A stretch of 64,000 bases of DNA from Singulisphaera sp. GP187 (GCF_900129635.1 NZ_FSRB01000001.1:3511501-3575500), one strand, 5' to 3'. Positions 8,458 to 16,926 are shown, numbered from the stretch's first letter. Notes: generated by a model from the sequence alone, not told the origin. Numbers and translations are program-made.

Positions 8458-9441
8458 ATGGGCAAGACGGTTTTGGTGACAGGTGCGGGGGGGTTCATCG
8501 GAAGTCACCTGACCGAACGTCTGGTCCGTGATGGCCACCAGGTGCGGGTCTTGACCCGGTACAACGGCCGGGATGAGCGTGGGCACCTCGACGGTCTTCC
8601 GTCCGAGATCGCGGGAGCTCTCGAGGTGCACCGTGGTGACTTGAAGGATCCGGAGGCGGTCCGCAAAGCCGTTGAGGGGCGAGCCTGGGTGTTCCACCTC
8701 GGTGCCTTGATCGCGATCCCGTACTCGTACCAGAACCCGTACGACGTGGTGCAGACGAATGTCCTGGGCACCGCGCACGTGCTCGACGCGTGCCGCGCGA
8801 GCGGAGCGCTGGAACGGGTCGTGTTGACGTCGACCTCCGAAGTGTACGGCACCGCGCAGGTCGTGCCGATTGACGAACGGCACCCGTTACGGGGTCAGTC
8901 CCCCTATGCCGCCACGAAAATCGCGGCCGACGCCTTGGGCGAAAGCTATCATCGCGCGTTCGGGTTGCCCGTCACGATTCTCCGACCGTTCAACACGTTC
9001 GGACCTCGCCAGTCGGCGCGGGCGATCATCCCGACGATCATCAGCCAGGCACTCACGCGCCCGGTGATTCGTCTGGGGAGCCTCGATCCCCGCCGCGACC
9101 TCACCTACGTCAAGGATACGGTCTCGGGGTTCGTGGCCATCGCCGGATGTGACGCAGCGCTCGGCCAGGTGGTCAACATCGGCCGGGGCGACGACGTCTC
9201 GATCGGGGAGTTGGTCGAGCGGATCGCCGCGCGGCTCGGGACACCGATCCGGGTCGAGACCGATTCGGAACGGGTCCGCCCCGCGGCCAGCGAGGTCGGC
9301 CGACTCTTGGCCGGAACGAACCTCGCCAAGGAACTCTGGGGATGGTCGCCGCAATATTCGCTCGACCAGGCACTCGATGAGACGATCGCCTGGATCCGCG
9401 ACAATATCGCTCGGTTCCGGGTCGATGCGTACACGACCTGA
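8458..9441 (+). CDS. NAD-dependent epimerase/dehydratase, LegB-like
   Basis: A 327-residue extended short-chain dehydrogenase. The Rossmann motif TGAGGFIGSHLTE lies near residues 9-21, the catalytic Tyr-Lys pair in SPYAATK, and the substrate-loop motif RPFNTFGPRQSARA follows. The wording around STSEVYGTAQVVPIDE, IIPTIISQAL, LGSLDPRRDLTYVKDTVSGF and VNIGRGDDVSIGEL closely resembles LegB-type NAD-dependent 4,6-dehydratases, which start legionaminic acid or related nonulosonate synthesis from UDP-GlcNAc. Other members act on dTDP- or GDP-sugars, so the substrate is inferred. No aminotransferase, NeuB-like synthase or glycosyltransferase lies next to it, so it is a solitary gene here. Likely role: a nucleotide-sugar step for surface glycans. 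Confidence 0.85.
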   Translation: MGKTVLVTGAGGFIGSHLTERLVRDGHQVRVLTRYNGRDERGHLDGLPSEIAGALEVHRGDLKDPEAVRKAVEGRAWVFHLGALIAIPYSYQNPYDVVQTNVLGTAHVLDACRASGALERVVLTSTSEVYGTAQVVPIDERHPLRGQSPYAATKIAADALGESYHRAFGLPVTILRPFNTFGPRQSARAIIPTIISQALTRPVIRLGSLDPRRDLTYVKDTVSGFVAIAGCDAALGQVVNIGRGDDVSIGELVERIAARLGTPIRVETDSERVRPAASEVGRLLAGTNLAKELWGWSPQYSLDQALDETIAWIRDNIARFRVDAYTT

Positions 9442-9542
9442 CCCCTTCCCCCTTGCGGATCGGCGGGCCCCAGCGCCGGGGTCCGCGATCCTCGAAATCC
9501 TCTGACTCCGGCAGCCGCCACCGGGCCGGCTCGATTCAGGCT

Positions 9543-9788
9543 TCAGCGCCGGGCCGGGCGGTTGTCGGCGCACCCCAACCAGACGGTCTTTTCATCAATC
9601 TCGTCGGGCAACGCTTGCCCTCGCTTCTGAGTTTTGCAGGCCAGACAATCCTTCGGGTGGCCTATCACGGTCCCCGGCGCCGACTCAGGTCGCGGCATCT
9701 CTTCCGGGCGTTCCACCTGCGAAGCAACGGCGAAAAGGGCCCCCGAGATCAGCATGAACCAAATCACGCCGCTATAGACGTTACGCAT
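9543..9788 (-). CDS. Small membrane or secreted protein with CxxC motif
   Basis: A possible 81-residue protein. ATG 9788 is preceded by TTGAGGATACCC, an acceptable Shine-Dalgarno. The N-terminus is hydrophobic (YSGVIWFMLISGALFAVAS), followed by an acidic/proline segment and a CLAC pair plus a third cysteine (WLGCAD). The cysteines could bind metal or form a disulfide outside the membrane. No family is recognised. It is convergent with the LegB-like gene. The evidence is the start signal, the hydrophobic segment and the cysteine pattern only. Confidence 0.45.
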   Translation of the reverse strand: MRNVYSGVIWFMLISGALFAVASQVERPEEMPRPESAPGTVIGHPKDCLACKTQKRGQALPDEIDEKTVWLGCADNRPARR

Positions 9789-10680
9789 GGGTATCCTCAA
9801 GTTTTTCAAGCCGTTTGGAGTGGGCAGTTTGGTGGGTAAATTGGCAGGTGGGTCGGCGGGTACGAAACAAAGAGTCCAGGGCAGGTCGGTAAGTGTCTCA
9901 TATTAGCCTGATAAGTTCAACCGACGCTTCCGAATTGCCACATTGCCACGGCGCAGCACAAACGGCACCGGCTTGCCCACCTCCCTGCCGAGCCGGCCAA
10001 CAACCTGCGCGACTGACTTTCAGTGGGATCAGAGATCGAGCAAGCCAGGTAAATGGCGCGCACGAGAAGCCAATCCGACTCTTGTAGGGCAGGCGCGGCC
10101 CACCAGGTTTCGCCCCCGGCCTCGAACGATCCACCACGCTTGCCAAAAGGGATGCCAAGCCGTTGGTCTCGGTTTTCTTTGATTTTCTGACGGGCGACCG
10201 TGGTGATGCAATCGCCGTTGGGTGCCACGGGCTGCATCAATAATTTGCACATAATTCAATACAAAGTAAGCTCAGGTCCACGTGCTTAGGCCGAGGCCAC
10301 CCACTGGACCCCTGCTCTCACGGCTCCTCCAGCGATTTACCCTCGAATGTAGCGGAGCCACAAGACGTTCGCAAAAAAAAGACGTCGCCAAGCGAACGGC
10401 CTGAACTCGCGGAACGCCACTTGTCGCTTCGCGACCACGAACAACGCCCAAGAAGCCCGCTGACTCCTTGAGCCACATGGGGTCCAGACGTACAAGGCCC
10501 CACACGTGCCCCCCCATGGATTACCGTGCGCCACCCGCTTCATTTTAATCAATTCCAAACATTTTGCTGAATACCCCAACGTCGCATTCTCTTTTCAAGG
10601 CCATCCTTGCCCGCGTTGACGCTATTAGTGATTTAGGGGAAAAGACCGACGTTCATGCACTTCAGCCAGGGAGTAATCCT
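9789..10680. other. Long gene-poor intergenic region
   Basis: Nearly 900 bp without a credible gene. The open frames here lack Shine-Dalgarno sites and protein-like composition. The region is mixed in composition and includes a short AT-rich patch near 10,230-10,270. It may be decayed sequence plus the promoter of the repeat-protein gene. No RNA gene was recognised. Confidence 0.45.
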
Positions 10681-11316
10681 ATGTCCATGGTATTGAGAGT
10701 GGCCGCGCTGATGGTGGCTCTGACTGGTCTCTGCGGGGGCGCCGCGACGGCCGACGAAGGTCACCGAGATGGTGACCGCGAACGGGACGCCCGTTCGCAT
10801 CAAAGCAAGGCTCACCGAGATGGGGGCCGCGAACGAGGAGTGCGACGCGAGCACGGGTCACGTGACCGCGACCAAGCCCGTTCCCACGCGAGTCGCGATG
10901 GCAAACCCCAAGGCGAAGCCAAGCACGAGCATCGTCGGGGCGATGACAAGCAACGAGGCGAAGCCAAGCACGAACACCGCAGGGGCGATGGCAAGCAACG
11001 AGGCGAAGCCAAGCACGAACACCGCAGGGGTGATGGCGAGCACCGAAGTGTGGCCAAGCACGAACACCGCAGGGGTGATGGCGAGCACCGAAGTGTGGCC
11101 AAGCACGAGCATCGCCGAGGCAATGGCAAGCAACGGAGCGGTGAAGCACGCCGAGGCAAGGTCGAGTTGACCAAACATAGCGAGAAGGGCGAGGCCCACG
11201 GCCGTCGCGGTGGCGAGGATCGTCAGTGCCGCGGCGAGAAGAGCAAGAGCAAGAAAGAGCAGGGCTCTCGTGGTCACGGCCGACATCACGAGGATCGTGA
11301 GTCGCGCCGGGGCTAA
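10681..11316 (+). CDS. Secreted, highly charged repeat protein (15-residue HEHRRGDG repeats)
   Basis: A 211-residue protein starting at ATG 10681 behind GGGAGTAATCCT. It has a good signal peptide (MSMVLRVAALMVALTGLCGG) with cleavage near ATA-DEG. The mature part is almost entirely Arg, Lys, His, Glu, Asp and Gly. Five near-identical 15-residue units (GEAKHEHRRGDGKQR type) occupy the centre, encoded by 45-bp direct repeats. No folded domain is expected. His-rich charged repeats could bind metal, polyanions or the cell wall, but none is shown. The repeat number probably varies between strains. The opposite strand is also open through the repeats and reads as a hydrophobic repeat, but it lacks comparable start signals. 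Confidence 0.72.
   Translation: MSMVLRVAALMVALTGLCGGAATADEGHRDGDRERDARSHQSKAHRDGGRERGVRREHGSRDRDQARSHASRDGKPQGEAKHEHRRGDDKQRGEAKHEHRRGDGKQRGEAKHEHRRGDGEHRSVAKHEHRRGDGEHRSVAKHEHRRGNGKQRSGEARRGKVELTKHSEKGEAHGRRGGEDRQCRGEKSKSKKEQGSRGHGRHHEDRESRRG
10912..11136 (+). repeat. Five tandem 45-bp coding repeats
   Basis: Five head-to-tail 45-bp units encode AKHEHRRGD-containing 15-mers. Units differ by a few substitutions (DDKQR, DGKQR, DGEHR, DGEHR, NGKQR). The array keeps reading frame and has no spacers, so it is a coding minisatellite and not CRISPR. Confidence 0.9.
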
Positions 11317-11362
11317 TGAAGTTGCCGCCTGGATCGCATCCTCACCAAAACTAGCGAGGCAG

Positions 11363-11591
11363 CCCCCGACTTGAGTCGTGGGGAGGAATCGCGTGAATCG
11401 CTCTTGCATGAGGCAAATCCATGCGAGACAATCTGTACACTACCTGACGGCACTCCCCCCCGGGGAGCCAACAGCACACTCAGGTATCGATGACTGGGTC
11501 GAAGTCGTGCGACCTAATGTCGGGGCTGTTGACGCCGGGGGTCGAATCCCGGAAGAGGCTACTGGCAAGCCCCCCGTCTTCAGACGTGGGG
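11363..11591. mobile_element. Possible IS200/IS605-type remnant with terminal hairpins
   Basis: Two similar hairpins bracket about 230 bp: CCCCCGACTTGAGTCGTGGGG (11363-11383, one base more than shown in each arm counted loosely) followed by AGGAATCGCG, and CCCCCGTCTTCAGACGTGGGG (11571-11591) followed by TTCATGACTG. Short subterminal hairpins of the form CCCCxxCTTxAGxxGTGGGG followed by AGGAAT are typical of IS200/IS605 or TnpB-only element ends. No tnpA or tnpB reading frame lies between them, so this would be an internally deleted, non-autonomous copy. Confidence 0.4.
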
Positions 11592-11661
11592 TTCATGACT
11601 GAGGAGAATCGCTCCCGGCTCCCGACCCGATCGGGTCTCTCCAAGGACCGAGGCCTCCGCC

Positions 11662-11692
11662 ATTGGGGCACCCACAAACTGGGTGCCCCAAT
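11662..11692. terminator. Perfect 13-bp hairpin
   Basis: ATTGGGGCACCCA and TGGGTGCCCCAAT form a perfect 13-bp stem around a 5-base loop, followed on the plus strand by CGTTTGAT. It resembles an intrinsic terminator with a poor U-tract, or a stand-alone palindromic repeat. It lies far from the nearest upstream gene end (11316). Confidence 0.5.
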
Positions 11693-12009
11693 CGTTTGAT
11701 CGGGATCCCAGGAGCGGTTCCCCCCGTCCCGGGTACCCGATCCGCTCTCAATCCCACTCCCGGTCCGTGTCGGCCACCCACTCATCTCGCACTCTGGCCG
11801 GATCGGCATTCCACCGGCGGGGTGACACTATCCGGCTCCCAGGCCGCCTGTCGGAATTCTCCCTTCCGCGTCGATCCACTTCGAGACAGGTTGAAATCCG
11901 ACACATCGGTCGAGGGTCCGGAGAGAAGTCTCGAATGGGTTGCGGGGGGGGTCTGCCGTTCGCTAAGATGAGGGGCTGACAGGAGTTCGACACCCGCCTG
12001 AGTCCCGAT

Positions 12010-13002
12010 ATGAGCATCGACTGGACCCCCCTTGCCGATTTGATCGAGACCCATGACCGATTTCTCCTGACCACGCATGTCCGCCCCGATGGCGACGCAC
12101 TGGGGTCGGAAGTCGGCATGGCCGGGTTACTTCGGCAAAAAGGGAAGGATGTCCGAGTCGTCAACTCAAGCCGGACCCCTCCCCGATACGACTTCCTCGA
12201 TCCGCAAGGGGATTTCTTCGAGCACTTCGGCAGCCTGGCGGGTCAGCCTGACCTGGCGGACCGCGAAGTTGCGATCATCCTCGACCTCTCGGCCTGGAGC
12301 CAACTGGGCGACATGGCGGACTTGATCCGCGACTTCAAAGGCCCCCGCGTGGTGATCGACCACCACGTCAGCCAGGATGACCTCGGGGCGCTCTTTCTCA
12401 AGGACACGACGGCCGAGGCGACGGGAACGTTGGTGGTCCAGGCCACGAAGGCGTTGGGCGCCAAGTTCACGAAAGAGGTGGCGACCGGCCTGCTGACCGC
12501 GATCGCGATGGACACCGGCTGGTTCCATCACCCGAACACCAAGCCCGACACCTTGCGCACCGTGGCGGACCTCGTTGAGGCGGGTGCCCCGATCAACGAG
12601 ATTTATCGCCAGTTGTTTGAACGCAGCAGCCTGGGCCGGCTCCGCCTGATGGGCGAGACCCTCTCGGGTCTAAAAACCGTCGAAGACGGCCGGATCGCCT
12701 ATGCGACCGTGACGCGCGAGAGCGTTGAGCGGTCGGGCGCGATCCCCCAGGACACCGAAGACCTCATCGATTTCACGGTGAGCCTCAAAGGGGTCGAGGT
12801 CGGCCTGCTCTTCTTCGAGCAGACGCACGGTGGAATCAAACTGAGCATCCGATCTCGCCAGGGCATGGACTGCGCCCGCCTGGCCGGTCTCTTCGGCGGC
12901 GGCGGCCACCGCGCGGCGGCCGGAGCCACGTTGCCCGACCCACTCTCCGAGAGCATCGAACGGGTCCTGGCCGCGGTCCAGCAGACCTTGAACATCGCAT
13001 AA
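12010..13002 (+). CDS. nrnA: DHH/DHHA1 phosphoesterase, NrnA-like oligoribonuclease/pAp phosphatase
   Basis: A 330-residue cytoplasmic DHH-family enzyme. Motifs in order: HVRPDGDALGSE near residues 23-34 (metal ligands), an aspartate in ILDLSAW, the signature VIDHHVS near 114-120, DTGWFHHPNT, and the C-terminal DHHA1 substrate loop FGGGGHRAAAGA. Length and motif order match bacterial NrnA, which degrades 2-5 nt RNA from the 5' end and can dephosphorylate pAp to AMP. The pAp activity connects to sulfur assimilation, which is a theme of this window, but the neighbours (Rieske, cytochrome b) do not support a specific link. Start ATG 12010 leads directly into the conserved N-terminus. Confidence 0.88.
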   Translation: MSIDWTPLADLIETHDRFLLTTHVRPDGDALGSEVGMAGLLRQKGKDVRVVNSSRTPPRYDFLDPQGDFFEHFGSLAGQPDLADREVAIILDLSAWSQLGDMADLIRDFKGPRVVIDHHVSQDDLGALFLKDTTAEATGTLVVQATKALGAKFTKEVATGLLTAIAMDTGWFHHPNTKPDTLRTVADLVEAGAPINEIYRQLFERSSLGRLRLMGETLSGLKTVEDGRIAYATVTRESVERSGAIPQDTEDLIDFTVSLKGVEVGLLFFEQTHGGIKLSIRSRQGMDCARLAGLFGGGGHRAAAGATLPDPLSESIERVLAAVQQTLNIA

Positions 13003-13187
13003 AGTCACGCATTGCTTTAGATTGTATTGTATCGTTAGCTAGTCAGTCAGTCAGTCGGCTGCCTCCCTCCTGTTTCGAGCGAAGATCGAACGATAGCGGT
13101 CCGAAGCCCGCTGATCCCAAGCGATTCGGACCGCTCCCCCCCTGCCCCGTTGGTCGAACCCGCCTCGTCGTCGCTGGAGTTCCCCTG
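13003..13187. other. Leader region with AGTC tetranucleotide repeat
   Basis: Between nrnA and the Rieske gene lies an AT-rich patch (TTTAGATTGTATTGTATCG), then a short tetranucleotide repeat of four AGTC units at about 13038-13054. The patch may be the promoter of the cytochrome pair. The repeat could vary in length by slippage. Confidence 0.4.
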
Positions 13188-13718
13188 ATGAACCGTCGTG
13201 ATTTCTACCGCTACGGCACCGTCGTGGTGGGCAACCTTGTCGGCCTCGGTCTGGCCATACCAGGGGTTGCCTACCTCCTGGATCCAATCTTCAAGAAAAA
13301 GGACGAGGCGGGGGCGTTCCAGGAGGTCGCGAAGCTCAGCGACCTCAAAGTGGGCGTCCCCATGTCGGTCCCGATCATCGAGCAACGGCAAGACGCCTGG
13401 GTGAACTATCCCAAGGAAGCGATCAGCTCGGTCTGGCTGGTCCGCCAGCCCCCTTGCAACTCGAAGGAGACGGTGATCGCGCTCTCGTCCGAGTGTCCCC
13501 ACCTGGGCTGCGCGGTGAGTCTCGGGGAGGACGGCCAGAGCTTCTTCTGTCCGTGCCACACCAGCAGCTTCGACCTCTGCGGCAAGGCGACGAACAAGAT
13601 CCCGCCGCGCCCGATGGATGGGCTCGAAGTCACGCTCTCGAACGATAAAGACCCGAAGATCCAGGTCAAGTTTCAGCGGTTCCGGGCCCAGTCCGAGGAG
13701 CAGATCCCCCTTGTTTAA
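13188..13718 (+). CDS. Rieske [2Fe-2S] protein of a bc-type quinol oxidoreductase
   Basis: A 176-residue iron-sulfur subunit. An N-terminal membrane anchor (YGTVVVGNLVGLGLAIPGVAYLLDPIF) follows a basic MNRRDFYR start that is compatible with Tat targeting but lacks a perfect twin-arginine motif. The Rieske boxes are CPHLGC (103-108) and CPCHTSSF (121-128). C103, H105, C121 and H124 are the expected cluster ligands, with C108-C123 as the disulfide. It should pass electrons from quinol to the c-type haems of the partner. The next gene starts 8 bp before this stop, so the two are translationally coupled. Confidence 0.95.
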   Translation: MNRRDFYRYGTVVVGNLVGLGLAIPGVAYLLDPIFKKKDEAGAFQEVAKLSDLKVGVPMSVPIIEQRQDAWVNYPKEAISSVWLVRQPPCNSKETVIALSSECPHLGCAVSLGEDGQSFFCPCHTSSFDLCGKATNKIPPRPMDGLEVTLSNDKDPKIQVKFQRFRAQSEEQIPLV

Positions 13719-15552
13719 CAAACTCACCAACTGGCTTGACAATCGGACCGGTTACAAGGCCCTCGTGCACGAAGCGCTCGAGGAGCCGATTCCCGGTGGC
13801 GCGCGCTGGCGGTACGTGTTCGGCTCGGCCTTGAGCACGACCTTCATGATCCAACTGGCGACCGGCCTGCTGTTGATGCTGTCTTACAGCCCGTCATCCT
13901 CAACGGCCTGGGGAAGCGTCTTTTACATCAGCAACAAGATGTATGCAGGCTGGTTTATCCGGGGGATCCATCACTTCGGATCGCAGGCGATGGTCGTTCT
14001 CCTGGCGATGCACTTGCTTCAAGTGCTCTGGGCGGGAGCGTACCGCAAGCCGCGTGAGGTTAACTGGTGGTTCGGCATGGCCCTGATGTTTCTCACACTC
14101 GGCTTCAGCCTGACCGGCTACCTGCTCCCCTGGGACCAGAAAGGCTACTGGGCCACCAAGGTCGCCACCAATATCTCGGGCGGAGCGCCGGTGCTCGGTC
14201 CCGCCATCCAGAAGATCGTCGTGGGCGGCACCCAGTACGGCAACCAGACGATCACCCGGTTCTTCGGCCTCCACGTCGGGGTTCTGCCGACCCTCTTCTT
14301 CCTCTGCCTGTTCGCGCACGTCGCCCTGTTTCGACGGCACGGCCTGACTCCCCCGCGGAATGCCGAGAAGCTCGGGCGCGGAACGTTCTGGCCCGAACAG
14401 TTGTTCATGGACAGCGTCGCCAGCCTCGCCGTCTTCGGCGTCCTGGTCTACCTCGTGGTCAGCGAGGGGGGCGCCAATCTCGACGCTCCCGCCGATCCCT
14501 CCAGCGCCAACTACCCGGCGCGACCCGAGTGGTACTTCCTCTCACTTTTCCAGATGCTCAAGTACTTTCCTGGCAATCGTGAGATGATCGGCACCATCAT
14601 CATCCCGACCGCGATCATGGTGGTCCTGCTCCTGCTCCCCCTCTTCGACCGGATCCTCCCGCGCAAGCTGGCCCACTTCTTGGCCTGCTGCTTCGTGTTC
14701 GCGCTGGTCGGCGGCGGCGGCTTCCTGACCGTGGAAGCAATGCGGTCCGACGCCGCGAACGAAAGCTTCCAGGCCGACCGGGTCAAGGCCGATGAGGCCC
14801 GCCAGCGGGCGATCTTGCTGGCCAGCGAAATCGGCGTTCCTCCCGAAGGGGCCGCCTATGTCCTCCGCCATGACCCGCTGACCCACGGCCGCGCCGTGCT
14901 CGAGAAGAAGTGCCTGAGCTGCCACTACTTCGATGGTAAGGGACAGCTCTCGAGCGACAGCAAGGGCCAACCGGTCTCGACGCCGCAGGTGGCCTCCGAC
15001 CTCAAGGACTACGGCTCCTACACCTGGATCCGCGGCCTCCTCGAGAACCCGCGAGCGGACGCCTACTTCGGTAAGGTCCCGCAATGCGACGGGATGGCCG
15101 AGTGGAAGAAGGGGTCGAAGCTCACCAAGCAAGAGCTCGACGACGTCGCCCGGTTCGTCGCCTCGTTCGCCGAGATCCCGGCCGACATGACTCCGGAAGA
15201 GTGGGTCGAAAGCCCCGGGGTCGCCGAGCACCCCGGCCTGGTCGTCTTCAACAAAGACTGCAAGCAATGCCATCTCGTGACGGAAGGCATCGGTGAGGGC
15301 GGCTATCGCGACGCCCCCAAGCTGTTCGCCTGGGGCTCACCGCAGTGGATCACCCGGATGATCCACAAGCCGGGCGCTCTCGACCTGTACGGCTACCTCG
15401 AAACCAAGGATCAGATGCCCGCGTTCACCAGCGAGCAACTCGCCGCGAACGACGTCAACATGCTCGTCCGGTATCTCAAGAACGATTACTTCGTGGCCAA
15501 ACCCACCTCCCCCGAGGCGAAAGCGGCCGCTGGAAAAAAGGCCCCTCACTGA
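13711..15552 (+). CDS. Cytochrome b fused to a dihaem cytochrome c
   Basis: A 613-residue quinol:cytochrome c oxidoreductase subunit. The chosen start is TTG 13711, which lies 9 bases after GAGGAG and overlaps the Rieske stop. Residues 30-345 form a complete cytochrome b: haem histidine pairs H87/H101 (13 between) and H188/H203 (14 between, as in b6f-type proteins), PEWY at 272-275 in the Qo site, and further membrane helices to about 343. After a short linker come two c-type haem sites, CLSCH (401-405) and CKQCH (517-521), with candidate Met ligands near the end of each domain (for example DQMPAF). The electron-transfer chain Rieske to c haem is thus built from two genes. No separate cytochrome c1 lies nearby. 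Confidence 0.92.
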   Translation: MFNKLTNWLDNRTGYKALVHEALEEPIPGGARWRYVFGSALSTTFMIQLATGLLLMLSYSPSSSTAWGSVFYISNKMYAGWFIRGIHHFGSQAMVVLLAMHLLQVLWAGAYRKPREVNWWFGMALMFLTLGFSLTGYLLPWDQKGYWATKVATNISGGAPVLGPAIQKIVVGGTQYGNQTITRFFGLHVGVLPTLFFLCLFAHVALFRRHGLTPPRNAEKLGRGTFWPEQLFMDSVASLAVFGVLVYLVVSEGGANLDAPADPSSANYPARPEWYFLSLFQMLKYFPGNREMIGTIIIPTAIMVVLLLLPLFDRILPRKLAHFLACCFVFALVGGGGFLTVEAMRSDAANESFQADRVKADEARQRAILLASEIGVPPEGAAYVLRHDPLTHGRAVLEKKCLSCHYFDGKGQLSSDSKGQPVSTPQVASDLKDYGSYTWIRGLLENPRADAYFGKVPQCDGMAEWKKGSKLTKQELDDVARFVASFAEIPADMTPEEWVESPGVAEHPGLVVFNKDCKQCHLVTEGIGEGGYRDAPKLFAWGSPQWITRMIHKPGALDLYGYLETKDQMPAFTSEQLAANDVNMLVRYLKNDYFVAKPTSPEAKAAAGKKAPH

Positions 15553-16170
15553 GGCTTGGGACCTGGCCCGCGGGTCCTGAATCGAAAACACGAGGGTAGC
15601 GCCGACATCGGCCCCGGAACTTTCTTCCGGGGCCGATCGCGTTTGGGCCAGAAACGCGCCCTGGGATTCTCAAAAAAGGGGCAGCCCACGCGCCCTGATC
15701 GCGGACACCGAGATGTTTGAACAGTACGGCTTGGCAAGGTTTACAAGGATCCGTAACCCTGGCTTCCCCAAAGCCCTGGAACCCGAAAAAGTCGGGCAAA
15801 CAGCCGGAAAACCGTGGATTTTTCTTGAGTAAGCCTCAAGTCGCGGCTAGACTCGGTCGCACTGCCTGACACAAAGGCACGACGATCAGCACGAATTTAC
15901 TTCCACTCTCGCGTCACACCTACTGAGACCTGGACAATTTGATTTGGTCTTCGCACATCCCTCAGGGTCCGCGTCCCTGCGGTTGTGCTTGGAGATCACG
16001 GGAAAATTGCGGACGCGCCGATCGCCGTCTGACGGCATCGTCGCGCACTGGCAGACGCCCCGGCTTGGCTCGTCGAACTCCGCGGTTCACGGTGGATCGT
16101 GGAAGCGCCCCGGGATGGTCATCGAATGGATTTCGCTGACGCCAACGCAACGCAAGGAAGGAAGCCCGCC
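15553..16170. other. Intergenic region after the cytochrome pair
   Basis: No gene is supported in about 600 bp. It contains the terminator-like hairpin at 15608-15635 and a small inverted repeat CTTGAG/CTCAAG near 15823-15840. The promoter of the following gene is presumably in the second half. Confidence 0.45.
15608..15635 (+). terminator. Perfect 12-bp hairpin after the cytochrome b/c gene
   Basis: TCGGCCCCGGAA and TTCCGGGGCCGA pair perfectly around CTTT(C). It lies 56 bp after the stop of the cytochrome gene, where a terminator is expected. There is no strong T-tract. Confidence 0.6.
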
Positions 16171-16926
16171 ATGAAAGACCGACCTCTGATCGGGATCAAC
16201 ACTGACTATCGCGCCACGACCAAGGGCCGCACCCCGCACAGCTACATGCACAGTGGCTACTTCGACTGCATCCTTTCCGCCAACGCGCTTCCCGTGATGA
16301 TTCCGCCGCTCATCAAGGAGCACGACCTCGCACCGATCCTCGAGCAGCTCGACGGCGTGCTCTTGACCGGCGGGGACGACCTCGACCCCAAGAAGATGGG
16401 CCTCTCGCCCCACCCTGCCGTGACGGTCATGCCCGAACGGCGTGAAGCGTCCGACCGCATGCTCTGCAAACTGATCCAGCAGATGCGGATGCCCGTGCTC
16501 GGGATCGGCCTCGGGATGCAAGAGTTGAACGTCGTCAACGGCGGTGGAATCTACCTCCACTTACCCGAAGATATGCCTCGGGGTATCCCCCACCGCGACC
16601 TCCAGGGCGGCGTCCACCGACACACCGTGATCATGGAGCCGGGCACCCGGCTGGAAGAGATCTACGGCCCGGGTGAGATCCGCGTCAACAGCTACCACCA
16701 CCAGGGGATCCGCAAGCTCGCCCCGAACTTCCGGACCGGTGCGCTCGCCCCTGATGGATTGATCGAAGCCTACGAAGGCCGAGAAAAGGGCTGGTGGGTT
16801 GTCGGCGTGCAGTGGCACCCCGAAAACGAAGGGAATATTTCCCTCGACATGCAGCTCATCGAGGCCTTCACCACCGCGGCGGCCACCTGGAACCGGGTCC
16901 CCCTCTCGCTGGCGAAGGCGAGCTGA
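16171..16926 (+). CDS. Peptidase C26 / class I glutamine amidotransferase-like protein lacking the nucleophile
   Basis: A 251-residue protein of the gamma-glutamyl hydrolase-like family (PuuD relatives cleave gamma-glutamyl-GABA). The fold markers are clear: LIGINTDYR at the start, GVLLTGGDDLDP (62-73), the nucleophile elbow, and VQWHPE near the end with His216 and Glu218 of the triad. At the elbow, where the family reads GICRGMQ, this protein reads GIGLGMQ. The catalytic cysteine is replaced by Gly113 (codon GGC) and the next Arg by Leu. Amidase activity by the standard mechanism is therefore not expected. It may be a binding or regulatory homologue. Start ATG 16171 follows AAGGAAGGAAGC. Conserved surroundings argue against simple decay. 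Confidence 0.85.
   Translation: MKDRPLIGINTDYRATTKGRTPHSYMHSGYFDCILSANALPVMIPPLIKEHDLAPILEQLDGVLLTGGDDLDPKKMGLSPHPAVTVMPERREASDRMLCKLIQQMRMPVLGIGLGMQELNVVNGGGIYLHLPEDMPRGIPHRDLQGGVHRHTVIMEPGTRLEEIYGPGEIRVNSYHHQGIRKLAPNFRTGALAPDGLIEAYEGREKGWWVVGVQWHPENEGNISLDMQLIEAFTTAAATWNRVPLSLAKAS

Larger units (their letters stand above)
11317..12009. other. Intergenic region before nrnA
   Basis: About 690 bp with no credible gene. It contains the hairpin-bracketed remnant at 11363-11591 and the strong palindrome at 11662-11692. The rest, to 12009, shows nothing recognisable. Confidence 0.45.

Noticed and set aside
10912..11136. CRISPR array
   Set aside because: The 45-bp units are contiguous with no spacers and stay in frame as HEHRRGDG codons of a signal-peptide-bearing gene.
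11541..11565. tRNA T-arm-like sequence GGGGGTCGAATCCC
   Set aside because: No acceptor stem, D-arm or anticodon arm fits around it, and it lies in the hairpin-bracketed remnant.
12010..13002. Possible link of NrnA to sulfur assimilation
   Set aside because: pAp phosphatase activity is family knowledge only, and the neighbours are respiratory genes, so no operon evidence supports it.
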